This document shows positions 16,764 through 27,033 of a DNA stretch of 64,000 nt, piece after piece. Each line of letters starts with the position of its first letter. The first letter of the stretch is position 1. Both the position numbers and the translations under genes were made by a program. Origin of the DNA: Providencia rettgeri (GTDB lineage: Bacteria > Pseudomonadota > Gammaproteobacteria > Enterobacterales > Enterobacteriaceae); contig UGTZ01000001.1 of assembly GCA_900455085.1 (NCBI GenBank), positions 712,501 through 776,500 of the forward strand, given 5' to 3'. Below the pieces are notes generated by a model. It did not search any database. It was not told the origin of the DNA and worked only from the letters and a program-made list of their open reading frames with translations.

Positions 16764-16821
16764 AAAATGACAAATTTGTCATTTTCATGTCATGAATCTA
16801 ACAGTTGTTCTTTTTTACTAT
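16764..16821 (+). promoter_or_regulatory. CusR box and cusC promoter
   Basis: AAAATGACAA-AT-TTGTCATTTT (16764-16785) is a perfect 22-bp palindrome and an exact match to the E. coli CusR box. TACTAT at 16816-16821 is the probable -10 for cusCFBA, 31 bases after the box. The box can also serve cusRS on the other strand. Confidence 0.88.
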
Positions 16822-16857
16822 AGCCTCAATTTTAATCACTAGAGGCATGGCTATACC

Positions 16858-18252
16858 ATGTATTCCCCAAAAATATTAATTATAGCTTATGCCTTAATTT
16901 TGACGGGTTGTGTTTCGCTAGCCCCTGAATATCAACGTCCTAATCTTAATGTACCTCATCAATTCAGTAGCAATATTCCTGATGCAGTAAAGCAGTCTCA
17001 AATAGAATTATCGATTCCTAGTTGGGACCAATTTATTCAAGATCCACAAATGAAAAGAGCGATAGAAATTGCGCTTAACAAAAACAGTGATTTATATCTT
17101 GCTGCGTTAGATGTAGAAGAAGCTCGTGTGCGTTTTGGGTTAGCGGAAGCTGAAAAATATCCTCAAGTTAATTCATCAATGAGTGCTGACTACAGCCAAT
17201 CATTAGAGTCTGGCACATCGTTCAATAAGAAATATAGTGCGGGTATTGATATCAGCTATGAACTGGATTTTTTTGGACGTATTAAAAATTTATCTGATGC
17301 AGATAAAGCAAAATTTATCGCTTCTCAAGAGATGAACCGTGCGACACAAATTATAACAATCAAAACGGTAGCAGAAGCGTATTTAGATGTGGTGTATAAC
17401 CAAAAACTATTATTAATTGCACAAGAGACGAAACAAAGCTACCTCAATAGTCAATCGATAGTAATACAAAAAGTGGCGGCAGGAAAAGCGGGGCTATCAG
17501 ACTTAGAACAAGCTAAAGGACAAGTTCAGTCTATTTCTATTAATATCGAAAAAATTGAAAGTGAAATTGCAAAAAATGAAAATTTACTGAATTTTTTGAC
17601 GAATGATTATGTAACAAAGATAAACTCAGAGTTAGGGCACTACGAACCGAATTATCCCTTGATTATAACACCTTCAAATATTCCTTCTGAAATATTATTA
17701 AAACGCCCAGATATTATGGCAGCAGAACAAAATATTGTTTCTGAGAATGCCAATATTGGTGTAGCGAGAGCCGCTTTTTTTCCTTCAATTTCCTTTAATA
17801 CGGGTATCGCAAGTAATAACGAGTCTTTAACTGGGCTATTTGATTCTTCAAATGGTATCTGGAATTTTATTCCTAAAATCACGTTGCCTATTTTTACTGG
17901 AGGATCAAATAGCCGAAATTTAGAGTTGGCAAATATTAGAAAAAATAAAGCGATTGCTAATTATGAAAAAAGCATTCAGGTGGCGTTTCGTGAAGTGAAA
18001 GATGCCCTAGTGATCAAATCGAGTTTAGAAAAACAACTTATATCCCAAGAGCAATATGTCAACACGCTGCAAAACGTCTTAATACAGAAACAAGCTAGTT
18101 ATCGATATGGTGGCTTGAGCTATCTCGATGTTCTTGAAGCACAGCGTAGCTTATTTACCGAACAGCAAAATTTATTGATGTTAAAAATAGAACAGCAGAA
18201 GAATGAAATAAATTTATTCTCTGCACTAGGTGGCGGATTAATAAAATCATGA
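16858..18252 (+). CDS. cusC: Cu/Ag efflux outer-membrane channel lipoprotein CusC
   Basis: A TolC-like outer-membrane factor of the CusCBA tripartite pump. The lipobox LTGC (Cys18) marks it as a lipoprotein. Two NodT-type outer-membrane-efflux halves follow. Family features include APEYQRP after the lipobox, SYELDFFGR near 135 and LLKRPDIMAAEQ near 280. At 464 residues it has the normal length. It is the first gene of the operon, directly under the CusR box. Confidence 0.92.
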   Translation: MYSPKILIIAYALILTGCVSLAPEYQRPNLNVPHQFSSNIPDAVKQSQIELSIPSWDQFIQDPQMKRAIEIALNKNSDLYLAALDVEEARVRFGLAEAEKYPQVNSSMSADYSQSLESGTSFNKKYSAGIDISYELDFFGRIKNLSDADKAKFIASQEMNRATQIITIKTVAEAYLDVVYNQKLLLIAQETKQSYLNSQSIVIQKVAAGKAGLSDLEQAKGQVQSISINIEKIESEIAKNENLLNFLTNDYVTKINSELGHYEPNYPLIITPSNIPSEILLKRPDIMAAEQNIVSENANIGVARAAFFPSISFNTGIASNNESLTGLFDSSNGIWNFIPKITLPIFTGGSNSRNLELANIRKNKAIANYEKSIQVAFREVKDALVIKSSLEKQLISQEQYVNTLQNVLIQKQASYRYGGLSYLDVLEAQRSLFTEQQNLLMLKIEQQKNEINLFSALGGGLIKS

Positions 18253-18260
18253 GGGTAACA

Positions 18261-18602
18261 ATGAAAAAATTAAATACGGTATTTTTTGCAATTTCAATGG
18301 CGATGTTAGCAGCAACTGGCTATGCAAACGGCGCTGAACATAACCACTCTATTTATCCAGAAAAAGTCGCAGAACCGACAATCAATACGGAAGGAAAGCT
18401 CATTTCGATTGATAAAGAGAACAAGAAATTAACGATTAACCATAAAGAAATTGAAAGTATTGGCTGGCCACCAATGACTATGCGTTTTACTTATGAAAAT
18501 GAAAATATGATTAACGGTTTACAAGAAAATGATGAATTAAAATTTTCATTTGTACAACAAGGTAATCTTTCAATGTTGAAATCTATCGAAAAGATAAACT
18601 AA
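18261..18602 (+). CDS. cusF: Periplasmic Cu/Ag metallochaperone CusF
   Basis: CusF binds Cu(I)/Ag(I) and hands it to CusB. The metal site is visible: His in TINHKE, the Trp of IGWPP that caps the metal, and the Met pair in PPMTMRFTY. The OB-fold ends FSFVQQGNLSMLKSI. The signal peptide covers residues 1-25 of 113. ATG 18261 is preferred because GAGGG precedes it; the upstream ATG at 18249 overlaps the cusC stop. Confidence 0.93.
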   Translation: MKKLNTVFFAISMAMLAATGYANGAEHNHSIYPEKVAEPTINTEGKLISIDKENKKLTINHKEIESIGWPPMTMRFTYENENMINGLQENDELKFSFVQQGNLSMLKSIEKIN

Positions 18603-18619
18603 ATAGGTAGAGAGATGTT

Positions 18620-19888
18620 ATGTCATTAGTTAACCTGACCAAATTGCTATTGGTAATTATTTTATCGAGTGTTATTTCAATTTTATTTTATCGTTATTTT
18701 TTCGTTGTTGAAAATAATAGCCAATCAGTTGAAAAACAAGAACGCACCGTATTGTATTGGTATGACCCAATGTATCCCAATACTAAGTTTGATCAACCAG
18801 GAAAATCCCCATTTATGGACATGGACCTTGTTCCTAAATATGCGGATGAAAACTTGGCTTCAGCGGATAGCAAAGGGATAACAATTAACCCAACACAGAC
18901 ACAAAATTTAGGGCTTAAAACGGTGGATGTAAAGTGGGGAAAACTAAACTATGACTTAACATTTCCAGCTGAAATTGTGTTTAATGATCACCAATTTGCT
19001 ATCGTACAAGCACGAGAAAATGGTTTTGTTGAAAAAGTTTATCCATTCACAGTCGGTGAGAGGATCCAAAAAGGCGTTCCTATTGCGGAGCTAACGATCC
19101 CAGCATGGGTTGAAGCACAAAGCGAATATCTCGCACTTAAGCAAATGAATGCGAGCCAACAAGATCTTAATAGCGTCATTGAGCGTTTACGTTTAAATGG
19201 CATGCCAGAAGGTGCGCTTTCCCAGTTTATTAAAACAGGAAAAGTGCAAACACGTTTTACCGTTCAAGCCCCTATTTCTGGGGTAATTACTGCACTTAAT
19301 CTGCGCTTAGGGATGAACATATCCAAAGAAGTCGTTATCGCACAAATACAAGGAACAGATCCATTATGGATTAATGCATCTGTTCCTCAGTCAGTTGCTG
19401 AATTACTTAATCAACAAACACAATTTACAGTTTCTATTCCTGCCTACCCTTCGCAGTTATTTACTGTAAAAAACTGGTTGATATTACCCAGTGCAGATCA
19501 AGCAAGTCGTACCATTAATATTCGTACAGAAATTGCTGATCCTAACCATTTATTAAAACCGGGTATGACTGCATATTTAAATCTAGTTGCAGAAGGTAAG
19601 GAAAGTTTGTTGATCCCATCGCAAGCCATTGTTGACTCAGGGAAAGAACAGCATGTTATTGCTGTTGGTGAGAATGGTGAATTTATTCCGAAAAGGGTGC
19701 GAGTGCTGAGTGAATCCCAACAAATGACAGCAATATCTGAAGGCTTACAAGTGGGCGAGCATATAGTGACTCAGGGCATTTTCCTAATTGATTCTGAAGC
19801 GAATATTGCCGGGGCATTAGCCAAGATGGAAGCGCTTCCCGAACCATCGGTGTCATCTAATCATTCATCACATAAATCTCAGGAGTAG
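18620..19888 (+). CDS. cusB: Cu/Ag efflux periplasmic adaptor CusB
   Basis: Membrane-fusion protein joining CusA to CusC. The order is an N-terminal TM anchor (8-25), a heavy-metal-binding segment (VLYWYDPMYPNTKFDQPGKS, then PFMDMDLVPKY) with Met ligands, a lipoyl/barrel-sandwich domain, a helical hairpin around 160-200, and a beta-barrel with PGMTAYLNL. The 422 residues and 17-bp gap to cusF fit the family. cusA begins 3 bases after its stop. Confidence 0.93.
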   Translation: MSLVNLTKLLLVIILSSVISILFYRYFFVVENNSQSVEKQERTVLYWYDPMYPNTKFDQPGKSPFMDMDLVPKYADENLASADSKGITINPTQTQNLGLKTVDVKWGKLNYDLTFPAEIVFNDHQFAIVQARENGFVEKVYPFTVGERIQKGVPIAELTIPAWVEAQSEYLALKQMNASQQDLNSVIERLRLNGMPEGALSQFIKTGKVQTRFTVQAPISGVITALNLRLGMNISKEVVIAQIQGTDPLWINASVPQSVAELLNQQTQFTVSIPAYPSQLFTVKNWLILPSADQASRTINIRTEIADPNHLLKPGMTAYLNLVAEGKESLLIPSQAIVDSGKEQHVIAVGENGEFIPKRVRVLSESQQMTAISEGLQVGEHIVTQGIFLIDSEANIAGALAKMEALPEPSVSSNHSSHKSQE

Positions 19889-19891
19889 GGT

Positions 19892-22800
19892 ATGTTGGAA
19901 TGGATTATAAGACGCTCAGTTGCTAATCGGTTTTTAGTGCTAATGGGAGTCGTATTTTTAGTTATTGCGGGTATTTGGAGCATTCGCAGTACACCTGTTG
20001 ATGCATTACCTGACTTATCTGATGTACAAGTGATCATCAAAACCACTTACCCAGGGCAAGCGCCACAATTGGTCGAAAACCAAGTCACATACCCGATAAC
20101 AACCACAATGTTATCTGTGCCGGGAGCAAAAACGGTGCGTGGTTTTTCTGCCTTTGGTGACTCATATGTTTATGTTATTTTTGAAGATAATACAGATTTA
20201 TACTGGGCTCGTTCACGAGTTTTAGAATATTTAAACCAAGTCCAAAACCAATTACCTAAAGGTGCAGTGGCATCCATTGGACCTGATGCGACAGGTGTTG
20301 GTTGGGTTTTTGAATATGCTTTAGTGGATAAAACGGGAAAGCATAATTTAGCGGAACTGCGTTCATTACAAGATTGGTTTTTGAAATATGAATTGAAGGC
20401 GTTGCCAAATGTTTCAGAAGTTGCAACCGTTGGCGGTGTGGTTAAATCTTACCAAATCTTAGTTGACCCACTCAAACTTAGCCAATTTTCAGTGACATTA
20501 CCTGAAATAAAACAGGCAGTTGAAATGGCTAACCAAGAAGCGGGTGGGTCATCGATTGAAATTGCTGAAGCTGAATATATGGTTAGAGCAAGTGGCTACC
20601 TTCAAATCTATTGATGACTTTAATAAAATCTACCTAAAAACCCCGGAAAATGACGTCCCCATTTACTTACAAGATGTGGCTCGAATACAGGAAGGGCCCG
20701 AAATGCGCCGTGGAGTTGCTGAGCTAAATGGAGAAGGCGAGGTCGTGGGTGGTATTATCTTGCTTCGTTCAGGTGAAAATGCACGTAATGTGATTCATGA
20801 TGTAAAACAGAAGCTTGAAGATTTAAGCGCTAGCTTGCCGGAAGGCATCGAAATTATCACGACTTATGATAGAAGTATTCTTATTGATAACGCGATTGAT
20901 AATTTAAGTTATAAGTTACTGGAAGAATTTATTGTTGTCGCATTAGTGTGTGCTGTTTTTTTATGGCATTTCCGTTCTGCGTTAGTGGCTATTATTTCCT
21001 TGCCTCTTGGATTATTTATTGCCTTTATCGTCATGCGCTACCAAGGAATAAATGCAAATATTATGTCATTAGGGGGTATTGCAATTGCGATCGGAGCCAT
21101 GGTGGATGCTGCCATTGTTATGATAGAAAATGCGCATAAAAAATTAGAAAAGTGGCAGCATGAAAATGAAGGTAAAGTCATTGATAATGCCCAGCGTTGG
21201 AAAGTTATTACGGACTCGGCTGTTGAGGTTGGACCCGCATTATTTATCAGCTTATTAATTATCACATTGTCTTTTATTCCTATCTTTACGTTAGAAGGGC
21301 AAGAAGGCCGTTTATTCGGTCCACTCGCATTTACAAAAACCTATGCCATGGCGGGGGCTGCAGCGTTAGCATTAATTGTTATTCCAATTCTAATGGGGTA
21401 TTGGATCCGAGGTAATATTCCAAATGAAAATAAAAACCCACTGAATCGTTGGTTGATTTCACTCTACAGCCCTATTTTGACTAAGGTATTGGCATGGCCA
21501 AAAACAACTTTGTTAATTGGTTTCTTATCTTTATTTACCGTGGTATGGCCATTAAAACATTTAGGTGGTGAATTTCTTCCTGCGATTAATGAAGGTGACT
21601 TACTTTATATGCCCTCAACGTTACCGGGGGGTTTCTCCTGCACAAGCAGCATTTTTACTACAAAATACAGATAAGTTAATCAAAACTATTCCTGAGGTGG
21701 ATACAGTATTTGGAAAAGTCGGTAAAGCTGAAACAGCTACGGATTCAGCCCCGATGGAAATGATTGAAACAACGATACGTTTGAAGCCGCAAGCACAGTG
21801 GCGAGACGGCATGACTCTCGAAAAAATTATTGATGAGCTGGATGAAACGGTGCGTTTACCTGGAGTTGCGAACTTATGGGTTCCTCCTATTCGTAATCGT
21901 ATCGATATGTTATCTACGGGAGTCAAAAGCCCTATAGGTATCAAAGTATCCGGCAGAGATCTCGAAGAAATTGATGCATTAGCCCAAGAAATTGAAAAAG
22001 TCACCAAATCGGTGCCTGGAGTTGTTTCTGTTTTAGCCGAGCGATTGGTTGGTGGGCGCTATATTGATGTCAAAATTGATAGAGAAAAAGCAGCTCGTTT
22101 TGGTATGAGCATCAGTGACGTACAAGTTTATATTTCAATGGCGACTGGCGGGGAAATGGTTGGGGAAACGGTTGAAGGGATTGAGCGTTATCCAATTAGC
22201 ATAAGATATCCTCAAGATTACCGAAATAGTGTATCTGCGATGAAATTGTTGCCAATTTTAACGCCGAGTAAACAGCAAATTGTGCTTAGTGATGTTGCGG
22301 ATGTATTCGTGAATATGGGCGCTCCAATGTTGAAAACTGAGAATGCAAGACCGACTAGTTGGATTTATATTGATGCGCGCGATCGCGATATGGTCTCTGT
22401 TATTAAAGATATTGATGCAGCAATAAAAGATAACATCCAAATGAAGCCGGGTCTTAGCTATTCCTTTACGGGGCAATTCGAATTACTTGAAAGGGCTAAT
22501 CAAAAGTTAATGTTAATGGTTCCCGCTACCATCATGATTATTTTTGTCTTGCTTTATTTAGCATTCAGACGATTTAGTGAAGCTTTGCTGATTTTATTAA
22601 GCTTACCTTTTGCTTTGGTTGGGGCTATTTGGTTCCTTTACTGGATGAACTTTAATTTATCGGTTGCGACAGGAACTGGATTTATTGCATTAGCAGGTGT
22701 AGCCGCTGAATTTGGTGTGGTTATGTTGATTTATTTACGCCATGCAATCGAAGATAAAGAAAAACAGCAAGGAATAAGCAGCTTATCAGATAAAGATTTA

Positions 22801-23031
22801 GACTGTGCATTATATGAAGGGGCTGTTTTACGTGTTCGTCCTAAAGCCATGACGGTTGCTGTAATTTTAGCAGGTTTATTACCCATATTACTTGGAACAG
22901 GCGTTGGTTCGGAAGTGATGAGCCGTATTGCGGCGCCGATGATTGGCGGCATGATCACCGCACCGTTATTATCCCTATTTATTATTCCTGCAGCTTATAA
23001 ATTAATCTGCCAGTTACGTCATAATAAATAA
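19892..23031 (+). CDS. cusA: Cu/Ag RND efflux pump CusA (two frameshifts in this sequence)
   Basis: Inner-membrane proton-driven RND transporter for Cu(I)/Ag(I). It begins MLEWIIRRSVANRF and contains IKTTYPGQAPQLVENQVTYP, SLGGIAIAIGAMVDAAIVMI (TM4 with the proton-relay Asp) and AGVAAEFGVVMLIYLRHAIE. Frame breaks: AAA at 20604-20606 should be AA (GYLQSIDDFN), and G6 at 21626-21631 should be G5 (STLPGVSPAQAAFLLQ). Repair gives one protein of about 1046 residues. Both are short-run insertions, which points to sequencing error. Operon with cusCFB; the next gene follows closely. Confidence 0.93.
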
Positions 23032-23072
23032 TGATGAATATTCACCATGACTATTTTGAAGGTAAATTAAAA

Positions 23073-23495
23073 ATGAAAAAATTAATGTTGAGTGGAATGT
23101 TATTACTGTCATTTTCTGCATTTTCTCAAAGCCAGAGCGTGCAATTGTATAAAGATGCAAATTGCGGTTGCTGTGAATTGTGGGGAGAAGGGGTTAAAAA
23201 AGCGGGATATAACGTTGAAGTGAACGAAATCAGTTATGATGAATTAAATCAACTCAATGATGAATTGAAGGTCCCTTATAACTTACGCAGCTGCCACATA
23301 GCGAAATACAAAGGCAAAGTGATTGTTGGGCATGTTCCTGTGAGTAGCCTTGATGCGATTGATGCTTTACCGGCAGATGTGGTGGGAATTTCTGTTCCGG
23401 GCATGCCAATTGGTAGCCTAGGTATGGAACAGCCAGATGGCCGTACTCAGCCTTATTCTGTGGTGCAGTTTAAAGCAAATGGGGAATACCGGTAA
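23073..23495 (+). CDS. DUF411 periplasmic metal-related protein
   Basis: This 140-residue DUF411 family protein has a signal peptide at 1-19. The conserved motif is YKDANCGCCELW (CxCC), followed by RSCHIAKYKGKVIVGHVP, where Cys and His are conserved in the family. DUF411 proteins often accompany copper or silver efflux genes; their biochemical role is not established. The ATG at 23073 is chosen because it begins the signal peptide; an in-frame ATG at 23031 overlaps the cusA stop. It is the last gene of the cus operon, before a strong hairpin. Confidence 0.88.
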   Translation: MKKLMLSGMLLLSFSAFSQSQSVQLYKDANCGCCELWGEGVKKAGYNVEVNEISYDELNQLNDELKVPYNLRSCHIAKYKGKVIVGHVPVSSLDAIDALPADVVGISVPGMPIGSLGMEQPDGRTQPYSVVQFKANGEYR

Positions 23496-23512
23496 TTGAG
23501 AAGTATTTCAGT

Positions 23513-23536
23513 AAGTTGCAGGATTTCCTGCAACTT
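23513..23536. terminator. Terminator closing the cus operon
   Basis: AAGTTGCAGGA and TCCTGCAACTT pair perfectly over 11 bp with a TT loop, between two convergent genes. Confidence 0.75.
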
Positions 23537-23546
23537 ATGTATTAAA

Positions 23547-24536
23547 TTAGCTTTCTAATATTAATTCGATAGCTTTGAGCTCTTCTTGTGTAAAATTACG
23601 ATTTTTTAGGATCCCCATTGCATCATCAATTTGACTGATACGGCTTGCACCGATGAGAACGGAAGTGATCCTATCATGTCTCAGTAACCATGCTAGCGCC
23701 ATTTGGTTTAGTTTTTGTCCTCGTTTTATCGCTAGTTCGTTCAGTTGTTTTACCTTTGATAAAATGCTGGAAGTGAGTCTTTCTGGCGGTAAAGAAAGGT
23801 TACCCGCAGCGCGTGAATCTGCAGGAATACCATTAAGATAGCGATCGGTTAAAATCCCACCTGCTAACGGGGAATATGCGATAGAGCCGATACCTTCTTC
23901 TTCCAGTAAATCGAGTAAATCTTCTTCAGGAGTACGTTCTAGCATGGAATATCTAGGTTGGTGAATCAGGCAAGGGGTTCCTAATTCATTGAGAATATTA
24001 ATGGCTTCTTTAGCTAAATTTGTTGGGTAATTAGAAATTCCCACATACAGAGCTTTTCCTTGGCGAACAATGAGATCTAGTGCTCCCATAGTTTCTTCTA
24101 ATGGAGTATTGGGGTCAGGTCGATGATGATAAAAGATATCTACATAATCTAAACCCATGCGTTTCAAACTTTGATTTAGGCTTGCAACCAAATATTTTTT
24201 ACTTCCCCAGTCGCCATAAGGGCCATCCCACATAGTGAAACCGGCTTTCGATGAAATGATCATTTCATCACGATAAGGCAGAAAATCCTGTTGCATGATC
24301 CTGCCAAATGTACTTTCGGCAGATCCTGGCGGTGGCCCATAATTATTCGCAAGATCGAAATGGGTGATCCCAAGGTCAAAAGCGTGGCGAAGCATGGCTT
24401 GGCAATTATCAAAGGGTTTGTTATCGCCAAAGTTGTGCCATAACCCTAATGAAATCAGTGGTAAGCGTAATCCGCTACGGCCACATAAACGATATTCCAT
24501 TTCAGTATAGCGTTTTGATGATGCGACATAAGGCAT
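23547..24536 (-). CDS. Aldo/keto reductase, YghZ/Gpr-like
   Basis: A cytoplasmic NADPH-dependent aldo/keto reductase of the YghZ (L-glyceraldehyde 3-phosphate reductase) type. It has the family opening YRLCGRSGLRLP and SLGLWHNFGD. Catalytic Asp and Tyr are in DLANNYGPPPGSAE, Lys in ISSKAG, His in IFYHHRPD. NADPH-binding SVLIGASR is near the C-terminus. At 329 residues it is a little shorter than E. coli YghZ because the tail stops after ELILES. It is monocistronic, with its own start next to the yaaA side. Confidence 0.88.
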   Translation of the reverse strand: MPYVASSKRYTEMEYRLCGRSGLRLPLISLGLWHNFGDNKPFDNCQAMLRHAFDLGITHFDLANNYGPPPGSAESTFGRIMQQDFLPYRDEMIISSKAGFTMWDGPYGDWGSKKYLVASLNQSLKRMGLDYVDIFYHHRPDPNTPLEETMGALDLIVRQGKALYVGISNYPTNLAKEAINILNELGTPCLIHQPRYSMLERTPEEDLLDLLEEEGIGSIAYSPLAGGILTDRYLNGIPADSRAAGNLSLPPERLTSSILSKVKQLNELAIKRGQKLNQMALAWLLRHDRITSVLIGASRISQIDDAMGILKNRNFTQEELKAIELILES

Positions 24537-24727
24537 ACTTCACCTCCAAAATAGTGGGTAAAACTCAATTTATACTGTCATAAAGCTAAAAAGTAGGCTG
24601 AGGAATCAATGCTAATTCGTGCTTAGCAAGAAGGTTTATGAGTAAATTGTGATTGAGCCCGAAAAAAGAATGAAGTATTTTGAAATACGTGGGTATCTGC
24701 TGTGCGCCAGTCCCCACGTTTTGTGCA

Positions 24728-25504
24728 TTAAGCTTGCTCTGGGCGAGTAAATATCAACTCGTTACCTTTAGATTGGCTTTCATCGAACTGATAGCCTTCT
24801 AAATTAAAATCAGCCAGTTGGTCTGTTTTCGTTAATTTATTTTGGATAATAAAACGGCTCATTAAACCTCGAGCTTTTTTTGCATAAAAACTGATAACTT
24901 TATATTTACCATTTTTTTCATCCAAGAAAATAGGCTTGATAATTTGGCCATCCAGTTTTTTTGTATTCACTGATTTGAAATATTCATCTGAGGCAAGATT
25001 GACTAATATTTGGTCTTTTTGCTGAGCAAGCGCTTGATTCAATTGTTTTGTAATAATATCGCCCCAGAATTCATATAGGTTTTTACCGCGGGTATTTTTC
25101 AGTGAAATTCCCATTTCTAAGCGATAAGGCTGCATTAAATCTAGCGGTCTTAAAACACCATAAAGGCCTGATAATATACGTAAATGGGATTGAGCAAACT
25201 CAAAATCGTTTTGAGAAAACGTTTCTGCTTGCATGCCCGTATATACATCCCCTTTGAAGGCGAGGATCGCTTGGCGTGCATTTTCTGGAGTAAAGTCTGT
25301 GTGCCATTCTGCAAAACGAGCGGCATTGAGCCCCGCAAGTTTGTCACTAATTTTCATTAAACTGGCGATATCCGCGGGGGTTAACTTACGACAGACATTA
25401 ATTAATTTTTGAGACTCAGAGAGTAACTCAGGTTGAGTAAATTGCTGTGTTGCAAGTGGGCTTTCGTAGTCTAATGTTTTTGCAGGTGAAATTGTAATAA
25501 GCAT
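24728..25504 (-). CDS. yaaA: Peroxide-stress protein YaaA (DUF328)
   Basis: YaaA lowers free iron and DNA damage under H2O2 stress in E. coli. The protein has 258 residues and the DUF328 hallmarks: start MLITISPAKTLDYESP, then AFKGDVYTGMQA, ILSGLYGVLRPLDLMQPYRLEMG and the late VISFYAKKARGLM. The locus follows the usual thrC-yaaA-talB order apart from the cus insert. It is divergent from talB. Confidence 0.95.
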   Translation of the reverse strand: MLITISPAKTLDYESPLATQQFTQPELLSESQKLINVCRKLTPADIASLMKISDKLAGLNAARFAEWHTDFTPENARQAILAFKGDVYTGMQAETFSQNDFEFAQSHLRILSGLYGVLRPLDLMQPYRLEMGISLKNTRGKNLYEFWGDIITKQLNQALAQQKDQILVNLASDEYFKSVNTKKLDGQIIKPIFLDEKNGKYKVISFYAKKARGLMSRFIIQNKLTKTDQLADFNLEGYQFDESQSKGNELIFTRPEQA

Positions 25505-25776
25505 GACTTGACCCTTAATAAAGAATGATACTGCTTACTTTAGCAAAAATTCTGCCTAATTGGCTAATTGATACGATAAGCCAAACCAATATTATTCTTT
25601 ATTACGATAAGAGCACAATATAACTTGCTAAAAGGATTCAGTTTCTAATTGGCTAGCGAAATCGATTGCCAATCAAATAGTTGCTTTTGACTAGATTTAC
25701 TTGCTTGCAGCAATATGGATGCATGATATTATCTGTAGACGGTGCGGCGATAGCCACAATTCCTTTATAATACGCA

Positions 25777-25873
25777 AAGTAATTCAAGTTGCAGTTTGTT
25801 AGCCTACACCACAAGAGTCGCAAGAATTGTAGGTAGCCAACACTGCTACAACTTGGAATATGACGGGTATAAC
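25777..25873. repeat. Short ERIC-like repeat in the talB leader
   Basis: In reverse orientation it reads ATACCCGTCATATTCCAAGT, then TGTAGCAGTGTTGGCT, and ends with GCAACTTGAATTACTTTGCG. The ends match other copies here, but the central CATACTT dyad is replaced. It begins a few bases after a TATAAT (25766-25771), so it is probably transcribed as the talB 5' leader. Confidence 0.6.
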
Positions 25874-25888
25874 AACGAGATTAAAGAA

Positions 25889-26842
25889 ATGACCGATAAA
25901 CTAACCTCATTACGTAGTCTGACAACTGTTGTTGCTGATACTGGCGACATCGAAGCAATGAAGCTTTACAAGCCACAAGACGCGACCACAAATCCATCGC
26001 TGATCTTAAATGCTGCACAAATTCCTGAGTACCGTAAATTAATTGATGAAGCGGTAGAATGGGCACGTAAGCAAAGCAATAATCGCGAGCAACAAATTGT
26101 TGATGCTTGTGACAAGCTGGCTGTTAATATCGGTCTGGAAATTCTGAAATTAGTTCCGGGTCGTATTTCTACTGAAGTTGATGCGCGCCTTTCTTATGAT
26201 GAAGAAGCTTGTATTGCTAAAGCGCGTCACTTAATCAAAATGTACAACGATGCAGGCATCAGTAATGACCGTATTCTGATTAAACTGGCTTCGACTTGGC
26301 AGGGTATCCGTGCTGCAGAGAAACTGGAAAAAGAAGGCATTAACTGTAACCTGACTTTATTATTCTCTTTTGCTCAAGCACGTGCTTGTGCGGAAGCGGG
26401 TGTATACCTGATCTCTCCATTTGTGGGTCGTATTCTTGACTGGTACAAAGCGAATACAGATAAGAAAGAATTCGCGCCACATGAAGATCCAGGTGTGGTT
26501 TCTGTTACTGAAATCTACAACTACTACAAAGCTCACGGTTATAAAACTGTGGTAATGGGCGCAAGCTTCCGTAATGTGGGTGAAATCATTGAATTAGCCG
26601 GTTGTGACCGCTTAACTATCTCTCCAGGATTATTGAAAGAGCTGTCAGAATCACAAGGTGAATTAGTACGTAAACTGACAGATTCAGGTAAAACTCAAGA
26701 GCCAGGCGCTAAATTGACGGAAGCAGAGTTCTACTGGCAGCACAATCAAGACCCAATGGCGGTTGATAAACTGTCTGACGGTATTCGTAAGTTTGCAGTA
26801 GACCAAGAGAAACTGGAAAAAATGATTGCAGATTTACTGTAA
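25889..26842 (+). CDS. talB: Transaldolase TalB
   Basis: This pentose-phosphate enzyme transfers dihydroxyacetone between sugar phosphates. The Schiff-base Lys is in RILIKLASTWQGI (about 132), and the Asp of the DATTNPSL motif is at about 35. ATG 25889 gives 317 residues, identical in length to E. coli TalB; an upstream in-frame start would translate the ERIC-like repeat and is rejected. Confidence 0.97.
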   Translation: MTDKLTSLRSLTTVVADTGDIEAMKLYKPQDATTNPSLILNAAQIPEYRKLIDEAVEWARKQSNNREQQIVDACDKLAVNIGLEILKLVPGRISTEVDARLSYDEEACIAKARHLIKMYNDAGISNDRILIKLASTWQGIRAAEKLEKEGINCNLTLLFSFAQARACAEAGVYLISPFVGRILDWYKANTDKKEFAPHEDPGVVSVTEIYNYYKAHGYKTVVMGASFRNVGEIIELAGCDRLTISPGLLKELSESQGELVRKLTDSGKTQEPGAKLTEAEFYWQHNQDPMAVDKLSDGIRKFAVDQEKLEKMIADLL

Positions 26843-26861
26843 TTTATTTCGTTTTTTCTTT

Positions 26862-26890
26862 AAAACCCAGCCGGTTGGTTGGGTTTTTTT
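26862..26890 (+). terminator. talB terminator
   Basis: AAACCCAGCC and GGTTGGGTTT form an imperfect stem followed by a T7 run, just after the talB stop. Confidence 0.8.
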
Positions 26891-27033
26891 ATATCCATTT
26901 TTCATTGAGTTAGTTCTCAATTTGAAGATAAAAATACCTTGGAACTGTATGCAGTCGTTCATCATGGTATGATATCGCTCCTGTTTATTCTTAAGTGAAC
27001 AGTTTTTGGTTGAATAATTTCTTTGAGGTTTGT

